Of a DNA stretch of 64,000 nt, positions 1 through 8,099 are shown piece by piece. The position numbers and the translations under genes were made by a program. The notes under the pieces are model-generated. The model worked only from the letters and a program-made list of their open reading frames with translations. It ran no database searches and was not told where the DNA came from. The DNA comes from Desulfovibrio piger (lineage in GTDB: Bacteria; Desulfobacterota; Desulfovibrionia; Desulfovibrionales; Desulfovibrionaceae). The stretch covers positions 1,835,001-1,899,000 of the forward strand of contig NZ_OX636706.1 in the NCBI RefSeq assembly GCF_951793255.1. Reading direction: 5' to 3'. Numbering within the stretch: the first letter of the stretch is position 1; every line of letters starts with the position of its first letter.

Positions 1-672
1 ATGGGCGACCGTGTGCTGATGGAAGATGTCAACGCCATCATCCCGGCCGGTGCCATCGTGGGCATCATCGGCCCCAACGGCGCGGGCAAGACCACGCTCT
101 TCAAGATGCTGGTGGGGCAGGAACAGCCCGATACCGGCACCGTGAAGGTGGGCGATACCGTGCAGTTCGCCTATGTGGACCAGGGCCGCGAGTCCCTGGA
201 ACCGGGCAAGAGCGTGTACGACATCATCAGCGAAGGCCACGACACCATCAAGCTGGGCAGCCGCGAAGTCAACGCCCGTGCCTACTGCACGCGCTTCAAC
301 TTCCACGGTGCCGACCAGCAGAAGAAGGTGGACGTGCTTTCCGGTGGTGAGCGCAACCGTCTGCACCTGGCCCGGATGCTGAAATCCGGCGCCAACGTGC
401 TGCTGCTCGACGAACCCACCAACGATATCGACGTCAACACCATGCGCGCCCTGGAAGACGCCCTGGACAACTTCGCCGGCTGCGTGCTGGTGGTGAGCCA
501 CGACCGCTGGTTCCTGGACCGCATCGCCACGCACATCATGGCCTTCGAGGGCGACTCCAGCGTCATCTTCTTCGAGGGCAACTTCAGCGAATACGAGGAA
601 GACCGCAAGAAGCGTCTGGGCAAGGAAGCGGAGACTCCGCACCGGCCCAAGTTCCGCAAGCTGACCCGCTGA
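1..672 (+). CDS. ettA: Energy-dependent translational throttle protein EttA, C-terminal part (ABC-F ATPase)
   Basis: This is the second nucleotide-binding domain of an ABC-F protein, cut by the window start; about 223 of an expected ~555 residues are present. Walker A GPNGAGKT is at residues 24-31, the signature [12 protein letters not shown] near 114-125, and Walker [11 protein letters not shown] follows. A switch histidine lies in [10 protein letters not shown]. The tail [17 protein letters not shown] is the basic end typical of EttA. EttA binds the ribosomal E site and couples translation to the ATP/ADP ratio; that role is family knowledge. The ATG at position 1 is almost certainly an internal methionine, because the family has another ABC domain upstream. 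No transmembrane segments are seen, which fits ABC-F rather than a transporter. Confidence 0.92.
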   Translation: MGDRVLMEDVNAIIPAGAIVGIIGPNGAGKTTLFKMLVGQEQPDTGTVKVGDTVQFAYVDQGRESLEPGKSVYDIISEGHDTIKLGSREVNARAYCTRFNFHGADQQKKVDVLSGGERNRLHLARMLKSGANVLLLDEPTNDIDVNTMRALEDALDNFAGCVLVVSHDRWFLDRIATHIMAFEGDSSVIFFEGNFSEYEEDRKKRLGKEAETPHRPKFRKLTR

Positions 673-964
673 TGTTCGCCGCGGCTGTCCCGTCGCTCCG
701 TGCCCTTGCCGGCATGGGCGCGACGGGGCGGCCCGGCCCCGCCTTTCCTGCCTGGCCCGGGACGACCCGGCAGGCAGGGCTTTCCCGGAGGCACGGCATG
801 GTGCCGTGTCCCCGTCCCGGCCGGGACGTCTTTCCCGGCTTTCCCCTACGCCTTCCTGTCCGGGGCGCCCGCCCCGGGATCCTTTTCCTCTTCCCGGCCT
901 GGGCACAGGCCACCTGCCGGTTCCGGACAGGGCGGTATTACTGACCTGAAAAGTCAGGAACAGG
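673..964. other. GC-rich intergenic gap with a weak hairpin
   Basis: No convincing gene is seen. An inverted repeat has arms CCTGCCTG (747-754) and CAGGCAGG (771-778) with an inner CCGGG/CCCGG stem and ACGA loop. It could end the ettA transcript but has no U-run after it. The start of the next gene lies at the right edge. Confidence 0.5.
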
Positions 965-2560
965 ATGATGAAACAAAAGACAACTGGACACCGTCGTATC
1001 CCTTCCCGCCTGCTGGGAGTCTCGCTCCTGCTGGCGGGCATGAGCCTTGTCCCCGTATCCGGGCCGGTCTGGGCCCGCGAAGGCGCCACCGCGGCCACGT
1101 TCGGCCTGGTGGACGAAGCGCCGCATACCTTCCTGCGTCCGAAGCAGGTCTCCCTCTTCCCCACCCACGCGCTGGTGCAGGGGGAGGAAGAGCTGGAGGT
1201 CCGTGTGCGGGACGGCGTGGGGCGTGTGGAACTTTTCGTGCCCGAGAACGCCCGCAACCTGCAGTTCGACCTGGGGGACGTGCGTCTTGCCAGCTGGCGC
1301 AGCCGGGTGGCCCCGGCCGCCGTGGCCGATGGTGACGCCCGCCGCCGCCAGGATCTGCTGGCCCGCAAGCGTGCCGTGGAAGGGGAGCTGGAAGCCGTCT
1401 CGGCCCGCCTTGGCCTGTGGACGGCCCATGCCGGGGAACGGAGCCTGGAAGCTCTGGAAAAGCTGGATGCCCGCATGGCCGAAGTCATCCCCCGTCTGCG
1501 TGAGCGTCAGGCCGCCCTGCAGCGCGAGCTGAAGACCATCAGCAATGTGCTGGCCAGCCTGCCGCGCGTGACGGAGAGCGGCCAGCTGGTGATCCTGCTG
1601 CTGGACGGCGCACCGGCCGGGAAGGTCCGCGTACGCTACGCCTACACGCTGGACAACAGCGGCTGGGATCCCGTCTATGATCTGGATGCCCGGCCGGAAG
1701 AAGGCACCGTCCGCGTGCTCCTGACGGCCCGGTTGCGCCAGAACTCGGGCATGGACTGGCGCGGGTGTGACCTGTCCATCGTCTGGCAGGACGCCCGTCC
1801 GCTGGATGCGCCCGCCCTGCCTGTCTGGCGGGTGGACGATGGCCCGGTGCCGCGTCCTTACGCCCGGGCCGCTGCGGAATTCAAGGCCGCCCCTGTGGTG
1901 CTGGCCGCCCGGGCCGACAGCGCGCCCAACGCTCCCGCCGCTCCTGTGCCGGTGCTGGACAAGGGCACCTATGCCCGCTGGGATCTGGGCCGCGTGACCC
2001 TGCCGCAGGGGCAGGAACGCCTTGTGCTGCGGCAGGAAGAATGGAAGGCCCCCTTGCAGTGGGTGGCCCGTCCTGACGAGCAGGGCAGCCCGGTGTGGCT
2101 GATGGTGGAACGGGCGCTGGACAGCACCCCCTGGCCTTCGGCCCAGGCCGAGTTCTCCGTGGACGGCCTGCCGGTGGGATCGGGGCGTTTCGTGCCCGAA
2201 GGCAATAAGGTGCGCCTCTATTTCGGGGTGGATCCCCGCGTGTCGGTGACCACCACCACGGACGACAAACGTCGCGGTGAGACCGGGATCATCGGCAAGC
2301 GCCAGACCTGGAGCTGGAACTGGACCTACACGGTGCACAACGCGCGTGCCCAGGCCGTGACGGTGCGTGTGGAGCGGCCCGAGCCCCTGCCCGTCAACAA
2401 GTCCGTGGAAGTGTCGCTGGACGGCACCCGGGCGCAGAAGGGCGAGGACCACAGCCTGTTCTGGAAGGTGGAGGTGCCCGCGGGCGAGAGCCGCAGCATC
2501 AGCCACGGCGTGAACGTCAGCGCACCGGCCGAGCTGGGCCTGAGCCCTGTGGCGCCGTAA
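965..2560 (+). CDS. MuiA-like (mucoidy inhibitor A family, DUF4139) exported protein
   Basis: A 531-residue protein with an N-terminal signal peptide (basic start, then LLGVSLLLAGMSLVPVS, probable cleavage near VWA-RE). A DUF4140-like beta segment sits around residues 55-110. It is followed by a charged coiled-coil stretch (about 125-200, rich in EALEKLDARM and RERQAALQREL), then the DUF4139 domain with YTLDNSGWDPVYDLDA and LRQNSGMDWRGCDL. The family is named after a locus that alters mucoidy; its biochemical function is unknown. ATG 965 is followed directly by a second ATG at 968, and either could start. The gene stands alone and is closed by a good terminator 60 bases downstream. The domain assignment is firm; the role at the cell surface is inference. 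Confidence 0.75.
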   Translation: MMKQKTTGHRRIPSRLLGVSLLLAGMSLVPVSGPVWAREGATAATFGLVDEAPHTFLRPKQVSLFPTHALVQGEEELEVRVRDGVGRVELFVPENARNLQFDLGDVRLASWRSRVAPAAVADGDARRRQDLLARKRAVEGELEAVSARLGLWTAHAGERSLEALEKLDARMAEVIPRLRERQAALQRELKTISNVLASLPRVTESGQLVILLLDGAPAGKVRVRYAYTLDNSGWDPVYDLDARPEEGTVRVLLTARLRQNSGMDWRGCDLSIVWQDARPLDAPALPVWRVDDGPVPRPYARAAAEFKAAPVVLAARADSAPNAPAAPVPVLDKGTYARWDLGRVTLPQGQERLVLRQEEWKAPLQWVARPDEQGSPVWLMVERALDSTPWPSAQAEFSVDGLPVGSGRFVPEGNKVRLYFGVDPRVSVTTTTDDKRRGETGIIGKRQTWSWNWTYTVHNARAQAVTVRVERPEPLPVNKSVEVSLDGTRAQKGEDHSLFWKVEVPAGESRSISHGVNVSAPAELGLSPVAP

Positions 2561-2622
2561 AACGTTTTTTTGTTGTGAGGTCCCTTCCGTCGCCTGACGG
2601 CGGGAGGGACTGGAGGCCGGAC

Positions 2623-2648
2623 AAGGGCGGGACATCCCGCCCTTTTTT
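2623..2648 (+). terminator. Intrinsic terminator of the MuiA-like gene
   Basis: Perfect arms AAGGGCGGGA and TCCCGCCCTT with a two-base loop, running into TTTTTT at 2643-2648. A second stem (GTCCCTTCC / GGGAGGGAC type) lies just upstream at about 2580-2611. Confidence 0.85.
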
Positions 2649-2729
2649 CGTCTCTTCGCAGGCTGGTCGCCGGACAGGGATGGCGGGAAGAAGAGACTCG
2701 GTACTTGTCTGAAGGTGGGGGCAGGTCTG

Positions 2730-2850
2730 GTTTGCCGGGGGAAGGCGGGGACGTTTTTTGTAAAAACTGTCCCCGCCTTCCCCCGGGCCCCCATCCACCC
2801 CTGAAAAAAACTTTTGCTCAGGTCTGTCTGCCGGTCCCCGCCGCTGTCTG
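2730..2850. repeat. Palindromic intergenic repeat, copy 1
   Basis: The core is a long inverted repeat at 2735-2786. A purine-rich arm (GGGGGAAGGCGGGGAC) and its complement flank GTTTTTTGTAAAAAC, which can itself pair. It continues into a conserved right flank: GGCCCCCATCCA, a GAAAAAA run, CAGGTCTG and TGCCGGTCCCCG. The same unit recurs at about 8110-8235 and, more diverged, at 9243-9365. It is not followed here by the GCCTGC-type terminator seen in the other two copies. Confidence 0.75.
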
Positions 2851-2974
2851 GAGAGGGGCAGGCGTGGATGTTGCGGGCTGTTTGGTTCGATCCCGTTTAC
2901 CAAGGGCGGGAGAGGAGGGGGATCAATGGGCCGGGGCGCAGTCCGGCAGGCGGCACGGAATCAAAGCAAAGTGC

Positions 2975-3003
2975 TTGGTATGTGATATTTTATAAAATAA
3001 AAT
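2975..3003 (+). promoter_or_regulatory. Candidate larA promoter with a TTTTATAAAA palindrome
   Basis: TTGGTA at 2975-2980 and TAAAAT at 2998-3003 are separated by 17 bases, about 110 bases before the larA start. The spacer contains the palindrome ATTTTATAAAAT, a possible operator. This is a locally AT-rich island in GC-rich DNA. Assigned by eye. Confidence 0.45.
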
Positions 3004-3115
3004 CGGATGGTTCCCCGGATTTTGGGCTTGCGGCCCGCGGGCGAGGGGCCTATAGTCGCAGACCTCTGCGGAGCTGTTCCGCTGTTTTCTGGCCTTAGAG
3101 GGAATGAGGTGCGTC

Positions 3116-4417
3116 ATGTCAGAACATACGCTGCACTATGGTGATATTTCCTGGACCATGCCGGTGGCCGACAAGAACCTGGCGGCCGTGCTGGAGTCCA
3201 ATCCTGTGTCCTTGCCGGTCATGGAACCGGATCAGGCCGTGCGTGAGGCCCTGCGCCATCCCATCGGCTCGCCCTGCCTGAAGGACATCGTCAACCCCGG
3301 CGAGAAGATCTGCCTGCTGGTGCCCGATGTGACCCGCTTGTGGCAGTCGCCCGCGGTCTACGTCCACGTGATGGTGGAAGAGCTCAACGCCTGCGGCATC
3401 CCCGACAGCGACATCCTCATCGTCACGGCCACGGGCACGCACCGTGCCCACATGGGCGACGAGCAGGCCCGTCTGCTGGGCGAGGACATCTGCCGCCGTA
3501 TCCGCGTCATCGACCACGACTGCCGCGATACGGCCCATCTGGTGCACGTGGGCGATACCAGCCGCGGCACGCCGGTGTGGTTCAACAGCTACGCCATGGC
3601 CTGTGACAAGATCATCATCACCTGCGGCGTGGTCTACCACTTCCTGGCGGGCTTCGGTGGCGGCGGCAAGATGCTGCTGCCCGGCATCGCCGGTTACGAG
3701 ACCATCCAGCGCCATCACAAGCAGGCCCTGAACCCCGGCTTCGGCAACGGCACCAACGCCGACGTGCGCAGCGCCAACATGGCGGACACCAACATTTTCC
3801 ATGCCGACATCTTCGAGGCCGCGGCCATGGCCCGGCCCTGCTTCGGTCTCAATGTGGTGGTCAATGACGATTACCGCATCATCAAGGCCTTTGCCGGTGA
3901 CTGGGTCCAGTCCCATGCGGCGGCCTGCCGTCTGGTGGACAGCATGGAAGGCGTGACCATCCCCGAGCGTACCCCCCTGGTGGTGGCCAGCGCGGGCGGC
4001 TACCCCAAGGACATCAACCTTTACCAGACCATCAAGCTGCTGAGCAACGCCCTGAGCGCCGTGCAGCCGGGCGGGACCATGATCCTGCTTTCCCGCTGCT
4101 CCGAAGGCTTCGGCAACCCCGATGTGGAGACGCAGATCTGCGCCTACAGCGACATGCAGGCCCGTGAAAAGGCCCTGCGCGATACTTTTTCCATCGGCAG
4201 CTATGTGGGCTTCCTCTTTGCCGAGGCGGCCGAGAAACACAACCTCATCCTGGTGACGGACATGGATGCCGCCCTGTTCGGCAAGACGAAGATGCATGTC
4301 TGCCATAGCCTGGACGAGGCCCTGGACAAGGCCCGCCATTTCCTGGGACAGGAGCTGGACGTGCGCACCATCATCATGCCGCACGGCGCCTCGACCCTGC
4401 CCAAGCTGGCGGTCTAG
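3116..4417 (+). CDS. larA: Nickel-dependent lactate racemase LarA
   Basis: A 433-residue LarA-family protein (DUF2088 domain), predicted to interconvert D- and L-lactate using the nickel pincer (NPN) cofactor. The N-terminal nucleotide-like fold carries PDVTRLWQ and the conserved TATGTHRAH segment. The central block VVYHFLAGFGGGGKMLLPGI contains the histidine and the lysine that in the family anchors the cofactor. Racemisation would let a lactate-oxidising sulfate reducer use both isomers. I chose ATG 3116, which has GAGG six bases upstream, over the in-frame ATG at 3104, which has only a too-close purine run. No larB, larC or larE cofactor genes are in the window, so they must lie elsewhere, or the protein is a LarA homologue acting on another 2-hydroxy acid. 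Confidence 0.85.
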   Translation: MSEHTLHYGDISWTMPVADKNLAAVLESNPVSLPVMEPDQAVREALRHPIGSPCLKDIVNPGEKICLLVPDVTRLWQSPAVYVHVMVEELNACGIPDSDILIVTATGTHRAHMGDEQARLLGEDICRRIRVIDHDCRDTAHLVHVGDTSRGTPVWFNSYAMACDKIIITCGVVYHFLAGFGGGGKMLLPGIAGYETIQRHHKQALNPGFGNGTNADVRSANMADTNIFHADIFEAAAMARPCFGLNVVVNDDYRIIKAFAGDWVQSHAAACRLVDSMEGVTIPERTPLVVASAGGYPKDINLYQTIKLLSNALSAVQPGGTMILLSRCSEGFGNPDVETQICAYSDMQAREKALRDTFSIGSYVGFLFAEAAEKHNLILVTDMDAALFGKTKMHVCHSLDEALDKARHFLGQELDVRTIIMPHGASTLPKLAV

Positions 4418-4694
4418 CGACCACAGGCTGGCGCGGGCACCTTCGGGTACCCGCGCCGGTTGAAACCGGGTCCCCGCCGGATGCGCGGTCCGTACGCGGG
4501 CTGTGCCATCCGGCAGGGGGCGTCTGGCAGGGGACCCGCTTCCCGGAGGAGAGCCCTTTTTTATGCGGAAAAGGGAGCTCCGGCAGGGCGGCAAGTTGTG
4601 AAAAACGACGCAGGCGGAGTGGTCTGTGGATTCAAAAATCCCGCCAGCCCAGAATTGGCGCGGACTTTGGCAAATTGCCTGTCTTGGCGCAGAC
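4418..4694. other. Intergenic DNA after larA, no gene seen
   Basis: A hairpin with arms GGCGCGGG (4430-4437) and CCCGCGCC (4450-4457) follows the larA stop by about a dozen bases but lacks a U-run. The rest shows no supported coding region or recognisable element up to the AT-rich operator region. Confidence 0.5.
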
Positions 4695-4740
4695 TTGTAA
4701 TTTTTTACAATTATTTCAAAATGTTGTAAAATACTTACAA
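4695..4740. promoter_or_regulatory. Two TTGTAA-N(4/5)-TTACAA inverted repeats (candidate regulator sites)
   Basis: TTGTAA-TTTT-TTACAA at 4695-4710 and TTGTAA-AATAC-TTACAA at 4724-4740 are near-identical dyads whose starts lie 29 bases apart. They sit just upstream of the nrdD riboswitch in an AT-rich stretch. The half-site resembles CRP/FNR-family dyads; the regulator is not identified. TTGACA at 4751-4756 is a candidate -35 for the riboswitch transcript. Confidence 0.55.
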
Positions 4741-4780
4741 AAACTCTGTGTTGACAGTTGGGGCTCCTTTTGCCATCTTG

Positions 4781-4941
4781 AGCGGGCAGAAGCGCTGCTA
4801 CGAGCTTCATCGGGAATCCCGTGAGATCCGGGAGCGGACCCGCCGCCGTAAGTCGCAGAACCTGCTCCCCCCGTGCGCCACTGGCAACCGCCGGGAAGGC
4901 CGGGAGCAGGGTGACGAGCCGGAAGACCTGCTTCTGCCGCT
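4781..4941 (+). ncRNA. Cobalamin (B12) riboswitch upstream of nrdD
   Basis: The conserved cobalamin-aptamer signature is visible. CATCGGGAATCCCGTGAGAT and CGGACCCGCCGCCGTAA form the core. GCGCCACTGGCAACC and CCGGGAAGGCCGGGAGCAGG follow, and the hallmark is AGCCGGAAGACCTGC near 4917-4931. A closing P1 stem can form between AGCGGGCAGAAG (4781-4792) and CTTCTGCCGCT (4931-4941), with one bulged G. An intrinsic terminator follows at 5062-5088, so binding of cobalamin would be expected to stop transcription before nrdD. The aptamer family is established knowledge; OFF-control of this operon is inferred from the layout. Confidence 0.9.
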
Positions 4942-5061
4942 TGTCCATGGGGACAGCCTCACGGCAACGGGTTTTTGCCGCTGGGAAGGGACGTCATGAC
5001 ACTCTGTCGACGGGCGTCCGTATCTTTTTTCCACCTTTTTTTCGCGATTTTTCAGGGCCTG

Positions 5062-5088
5062 AGACCTCCCCTACAGGGAGGGTCTTTT
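5062..5088 (+). terminator. Terminator of the cobalamin riboswitch expression platform
   Basis: AGACCTCCC (5062-5070), loop CTACA, then GGGAGGGTCT (5076-5085) with one bulged base, followed by TTT. It lies 120 bases after the aptamer and about 60 bases before the nrdD start, the position expected of a regulated attenuator. Confidence 0.8.
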
Positions 5089-5146
5089 GTGTTGACCCTA
5101 AAACGGGTCAGGAAAACAAATATCTTTGGATCTGGAGCAGGAAAAC

Positions 5147-7402
5147 ATGCTTGCGAGCATCATCAAGCGGGACGGGACCGAGGTCGCCTTTGATTCCGTC
5201 AAGATTCTCAATGCCATTACCAAGGCCAACAAGGCGTCCGGCGAGGACATGTCCCCCACGGATCTCCTGTTCGTCACCGAAAAGGTCTGCCGCAAGCTCG
5301 AAGCCCAGAACCTCCGCCATGTGGAAGAGATCCAGGACGTGGTGGAAGAGACCCTGATCCAGTACGATTACGCCAAGACCGCCAAGGCCTACATCCTGTA
5401 CCGCGCCGAGCACACCAAGCGCCGCAACGCGGAATCGTACCTGATGGAGATCTACAAGACCCTGACCTACGCGCCCGCCATCGAAGAAGACATCAAGCGC
5501 GAGAACGCCAACATCGACGGCGATACGGCCATGGGCACCATGCTCAAGTACGGTTCCGAAGGGGCCAAATATTTCACCGACAACTACGTCCTGCCCAAGG
5601 ACGCCTCGGCCGCGCACATCAACGGTGACATCCATATCCATGACAAGGATTTCTACATGCTCACCGAGACCTGTTGCCAGATCGACCTGATCCCGCTGTT
5701 CCGCAACGGGTTCTCCACCGGTCACGGCCATCTGCGCGAGCCCAATTCCATCGAGAGCTATTCCGCCCTGGCCTGTATCGCCATCCAGGCCAACCAGAAC
5801 GAGATGCACGGCGGCCAGAGCGTGCCGCACTTCGATTACGCCATGGCCGGCGGCGTGGCCAAGACCTTCCGCAAGGAATACCGCCACGCCTTCACCGCCT
5901 TCGTGCGCATCAGGACCGGCATGGATGCCGCCCAGGCCGAGGAATTCAGCCAGCAGATCCTGCTGCCCGTGATGCCCGCCATCCGCATGGCCGATGTGGA
6001 CGAACTGGGCAAGCGCATGGAAGGCCTGGTGGCCGAAAACGAGCGCGATCTGGTGCGTGCCGCCCATGCCTACGCCGCCGAGGAAGCCCTGCGCATCACC
6101 GACCGCCGCACCTATCAGGCCATGGAAGCCTTCGTGCACAACCTGAACACCATGAATTCCCGCGCCGGTGCGCAGGTGCCCTTCAGCTCCGTCAACTACG
6201 GCACCGACACCTCCGCCGAGGGCCGCATGGTGGTGCGCAACCTGCTGCTGGCCACCCAGGCCGGTCTGGGCAGCGGCGAGACCTCCATCTTCCCGGTGCA
6301 GATCTTCAAGGTCAAGGAAGGCGTCAACTACAACGAAGGCGACCCCAACTACGACCTGTTCAAGATGGCCATCAAGACCTCGGCCATGCGCCTGTTCCCC
6401 AATTTCAGCTTCCTGGATGCGCCGTTCAACCTGCAGTACTACAAGCCCGGTGACTACAACAGCGAAGTGGCCTACATGGGTTGCCGCACCCGCGTGCTGG
6501 GCAACGTGTACGACCCCGACCGCCAGGTGACCTGTGGCCGCGGCAACCTCAGCTTCACGTCCATCAACCTGCCCCGCCTGGGCATCGAGGCCAAGGGCGA
6601 TCTGGACCGCTTCTTCCAGCTGCTGGACGATCAGATCGACCTGGTATTCCGCCAGCTGCTGCACCGCTTCGACATCCAGTGCTCCAAGAAGGTGCGCAAC
6701 TACCCCTTCCTGATGGGCAACGGCATCTGGCTGGATTCCGAAAAGCTGGACTGGGACGAGAGCGTGGCCGAAGTGCTCAAGCACGGCACCCTGACCGTGG
6801 GCTTCATCGGTCTGGCCGAGACCCTGGTGGCCCTGACCGGCAAGCATCACGGCGAGAGCGAAGAGTCCCAGAAGCTGGGCCTGCGCATCGTGGAACACAT
6901 GCGCAAGCGCTGCGATGACGAAGCCGCCAAGACGCATCTCAACTTTACCCTGATCGCTACGCCTGCCGAAGGTCTGAGCGGCCGCTTCGTGGCCCTGGAC
7001 CGCAAGAAGTACGGCGTCATCAAGGGCGTCACGGACCGGGAGTACTACACCAATTCCTTCCACGTGCCCGTGTATTTCCCCATCAAGGCCTTCCGCAAGA
7101 TCGAGCTGGAAGCGCCCTACCACAGCTTCACCAATGCCGGTCATATCACCTATGTGGAGCTGGACGGCGATACCTGCAAGAACCTGGAAGCCTTTGAGAC
7201 CATCATCCGTTTCATGCACGACAAGGGTGTGGGCTACGGATCCATCAACCATCCGCTGGACCGCGACCCTGTGTGCGGCTATGTGGGCGTCATCAACGGC
7301 CAGTGCCCCCGCTGCGGGCGCAAGGAGGGCGAGGCCGTGAGTCAGGAAACGCTCAAGATGCTGCGCCGCAAGTATCCGCACATGCCCAACTGCTGCCGTT
7401 AG
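5147..7402 (+). CDS. nrdD: Class III (anaerobic) ribonucleoside-triphosphate reductase, large chain lacking the glycyl-radical loop
   Basis: This enzyme reduces ribonucleotides to deoxyribonucleotides without oxygen or B12. An ATP-cone (IIKRDGTEVAFDSVKILNAI) occupies residues 5-90 and the ten-stranded barrel follows. The barrel has the active-site stretch VTCGRGNLSFTSINLPR and MNSRAGAQVPFSSVNYG. The end carries a zinc-ribbon-like VCGYVG...CPRCG; the usual first Cys of the ribbon is Asp here. In relatives this ribbon is followed by R-x-x-GYL...RVKH, which holds the radical glycine. Here the chain ends after a short tail (RRKYPHMPNCCR) and that loop is a separate gene at 7442. I chose ATG 5147 (GGAG nine bases upstream) over a TTG at 5126. 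Expression is predicted to fall when cobalamin is abundant. Confidence 0.9.
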   Translation: MLASIIKRDGTEVAFDSVKILNAITKANKASGEDMSPTDLLFVTEKVCRKLEAQNLRHVEEIQDVVEETLIQYDYAKTAKAYILYRAEHTKRRNAESYLMEIYKTLTYAPAIEEDIKRENANIDGDTAMGTMLKYGSEGAKYFTDNYVLPKDASAAHINGDIHIHDKDFYMLTETCCQIDLIPLFRNGFSTGHGHLREPNSIESYSALACIAIQANQNEMHGGQSVPHFDYAMAGGVAKTFRKEYRHAFTAFVRIRTGMDAAQAEEFSQQILLPVMPAIRMADVDELGKRMEGLVAENERDLVRAAHAYAAEEALRITDRRTYQAMEAFVHNLNTMNSRAGAQVPFSSVNYGTDTSAEGRMVVRNLLLATQAGLGSGETSIFPVQIFKVKEGVNYNEGDPNYDLFKMAIKTSAMRLFPNFSFLDAPFNLQYYKPGDYNSEVAYMGCRTRVLGNVYDPDRQVTCGRGNLSFTSINLPRLGIEAKGDLDRFFQLLDDQIDLVFRQLLHRFDIQCSKKVRNYPFLMGNGIWLDSEKLDWDESVAEVLKHGTLTVGFIGLAETLVALTGKHHGESEESQKLGLRIVEHMRKRCDDEAAKTHLNFTLIATPAEGLSGRFVALDRKKYGVIKGVTDREYYTNSFHVPVYFPIKAFRKIELEAPYHSFTNAGHITYVELDGDTCKNLEAFETIIRFMHDKGVGYGSINHPLDRDPVCGYVGVINGQCPRCGRKEGEAVSQETLKMLRRKYPHMPNCCR

Positions 7403-7441
7403 TTTCCGTCACTTTTTACCCCAAGAGGAGGAGCCTGGACC

Positions 7442-7609
7442 ATGCTGATGAAATCTGAACTGACCGAGACCAAAGCCGAAGTGAAAATGGTAGGCGAAGG
7501 CGTGGCTTTTGAACGCGTGCGCCGCATCACCGGCTATCTGGTGGGGACGCTTGACCGTTTCAACAACGCCAAGCGTGCCGAAGAACGCGACCGCGTCAAG
7601 CATGCCTAG
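7442..7609 (+). CDS. Stand-alone glycyl-radical loop of class III ribonucleotide reductase (split NrdD C-terminus)
   Basis: A 55-residue protein. Residues 24-54 (ERVRRITGYLVG, DRFNNAK, EERDRVKH) match the C-terminal radical loop of one-chain NrdD proteins (family pattern R-x-x-GYL...R...K...E...RVKH); Gly31 would be the radical site. It is in the same frame as nrdD. Only the TAG at 7400-7402 interrupts, and the 39 intervening bases are open. A strong ribosome site, GGAGGAG at 7427-7433, lies eight bases before ATG 7442, so separate translation is likely. ATG 7448 is an alternative start. The last eight bases overlap nrdG. The two chains presumably pair, and NrdG would then abstract hydrogen from this glycine. 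It could instead be a repair part for a damaged NrdD. Confidence 0.8.
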   Translation: MLMKSELTETKAEVKMVGEGVAFERVRRITGYLVGTLDRFNNAKRAEERDRVKHA

Positions 7610-8099
7610 GCTCCGCATCAGCGGTATTGTGGAAGAGTCCATCGTAGACGGTCCCGGACTGCGCTACGTGGTCTTCACCCAGGGCTGTCCCCATCATTGC
7701 CCGGGCTGCCACAATCCGCAGACCCATGACTTCGACGGCGGAGAGTTCCGGGATACGGACGACATCCTGCGTCAGTTCATGGAAAACCCCCTGTTGTCGG
7801 GCATCACGTTCTCCGGCGGCGAGCCTTTCGTCCAGGCCGAGCCCCTGTGCCACCTGGCCGATGCCGTGCACGCCGCGGGCAAGAACGTCTACGCCTACAG
7901 CGGTTACACCTGCGAGGAACTCTACAGCCTTGCCCAAAAGATCCCGGCCGTGGGCCGGTTGCTGGACAAGGTGGACGTGCTGGTGGACGGTCCCTATGTG
8001 GAAGCCCTGCGCGATCTGGAGCTGGATTTCCGCGGCAGCTCCAACCAGCGTGTCCTGGACAGGGCCGCCATCGAAGCCCTGCGCCCCGTGGAGGCGTGA
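7602..8099 (+). CDS. nrdG: Anaerobic ribonucleotide reductase activating protein NrdG (radical SAM)
   Basis: A 165-residue radical-SAM activase. The cluster motif is C29-x3-C33-x2-C36 (GCPHHCPGCHNPQTHDF), typical of NrdG. The GGE motif is at SGGEPF (71-76), and VLVDGPYVEALRDL with FRGSSNQR is also conserved in NrdG. It uses S-adenosylmethionine and a [4Fe-4S] cluster to place a radical on the NrdD glycine. I chose ATG 7602 because the homology starts at RISGIVEESIVDGPGLR; the open frame runs further upstream but overlaps the small radical-loop gene. The 8-base overlap with that gene implies translational coupling and a single nrdD - loop - nrdG operon under the cobalamin riboswitch. Confidence 0.93.
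   Translation: MPRLRISGIVEESIVDGPGLRYVVFTQGCPHHCPGCHNPQTHDFDGGEFRDTDDILRQFMENPLLSGITFSGGEPFVQAEPLCHLADAVHAAGKNVYAYSGYTCEELYSLAQKIPAVGRLLDKVDVLVDGPYVEALRDLELDFRGSSNQRVLDRAAIEALRPVEA

Larger units (their letters stand above)
2561..3115. other. Intergenic region between the MuiA-like gene and larA
   Basis: This 555-base gap holds the terminator at 2623-2648, repeat copy 1 and the larA promoter region. No supported gene is seen in it; the overlapping reading frames are low-complexity and arginine/proline-rich. Confidence 0.6.

Noticed and set aside
938..2794. A 618-codon minus-strand frame over the MuiA-like gene.
   Set aside because: Low-complexity shadow; the plus strand has a signal peptide, a recognised family and a terminator in the right place.
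4430..4457. GC-rich hairpin after larA as an intrinsic terminator.
   Set aside because: No U-run follows; kept only as a note in the intergenic entry.
7274..7330. CGYVG near the end of the large NrdD chain as the radical glycine.
   Set aside because: Its setting (CGYVG...CPRCG) is the zinc ribbon; the radical loop pattern R-x-x-GYL...RVKH occurs only in the small ORF.
7400..7441. TAG between nrdD and the radical-loop ORF as a pyrrolysine or readthrough codon.
   Set aside because: Not excluded, but a strong ribosome site and ATG directly before the second ORF make separate translation the simpler reading; no pyl genes are in the window.
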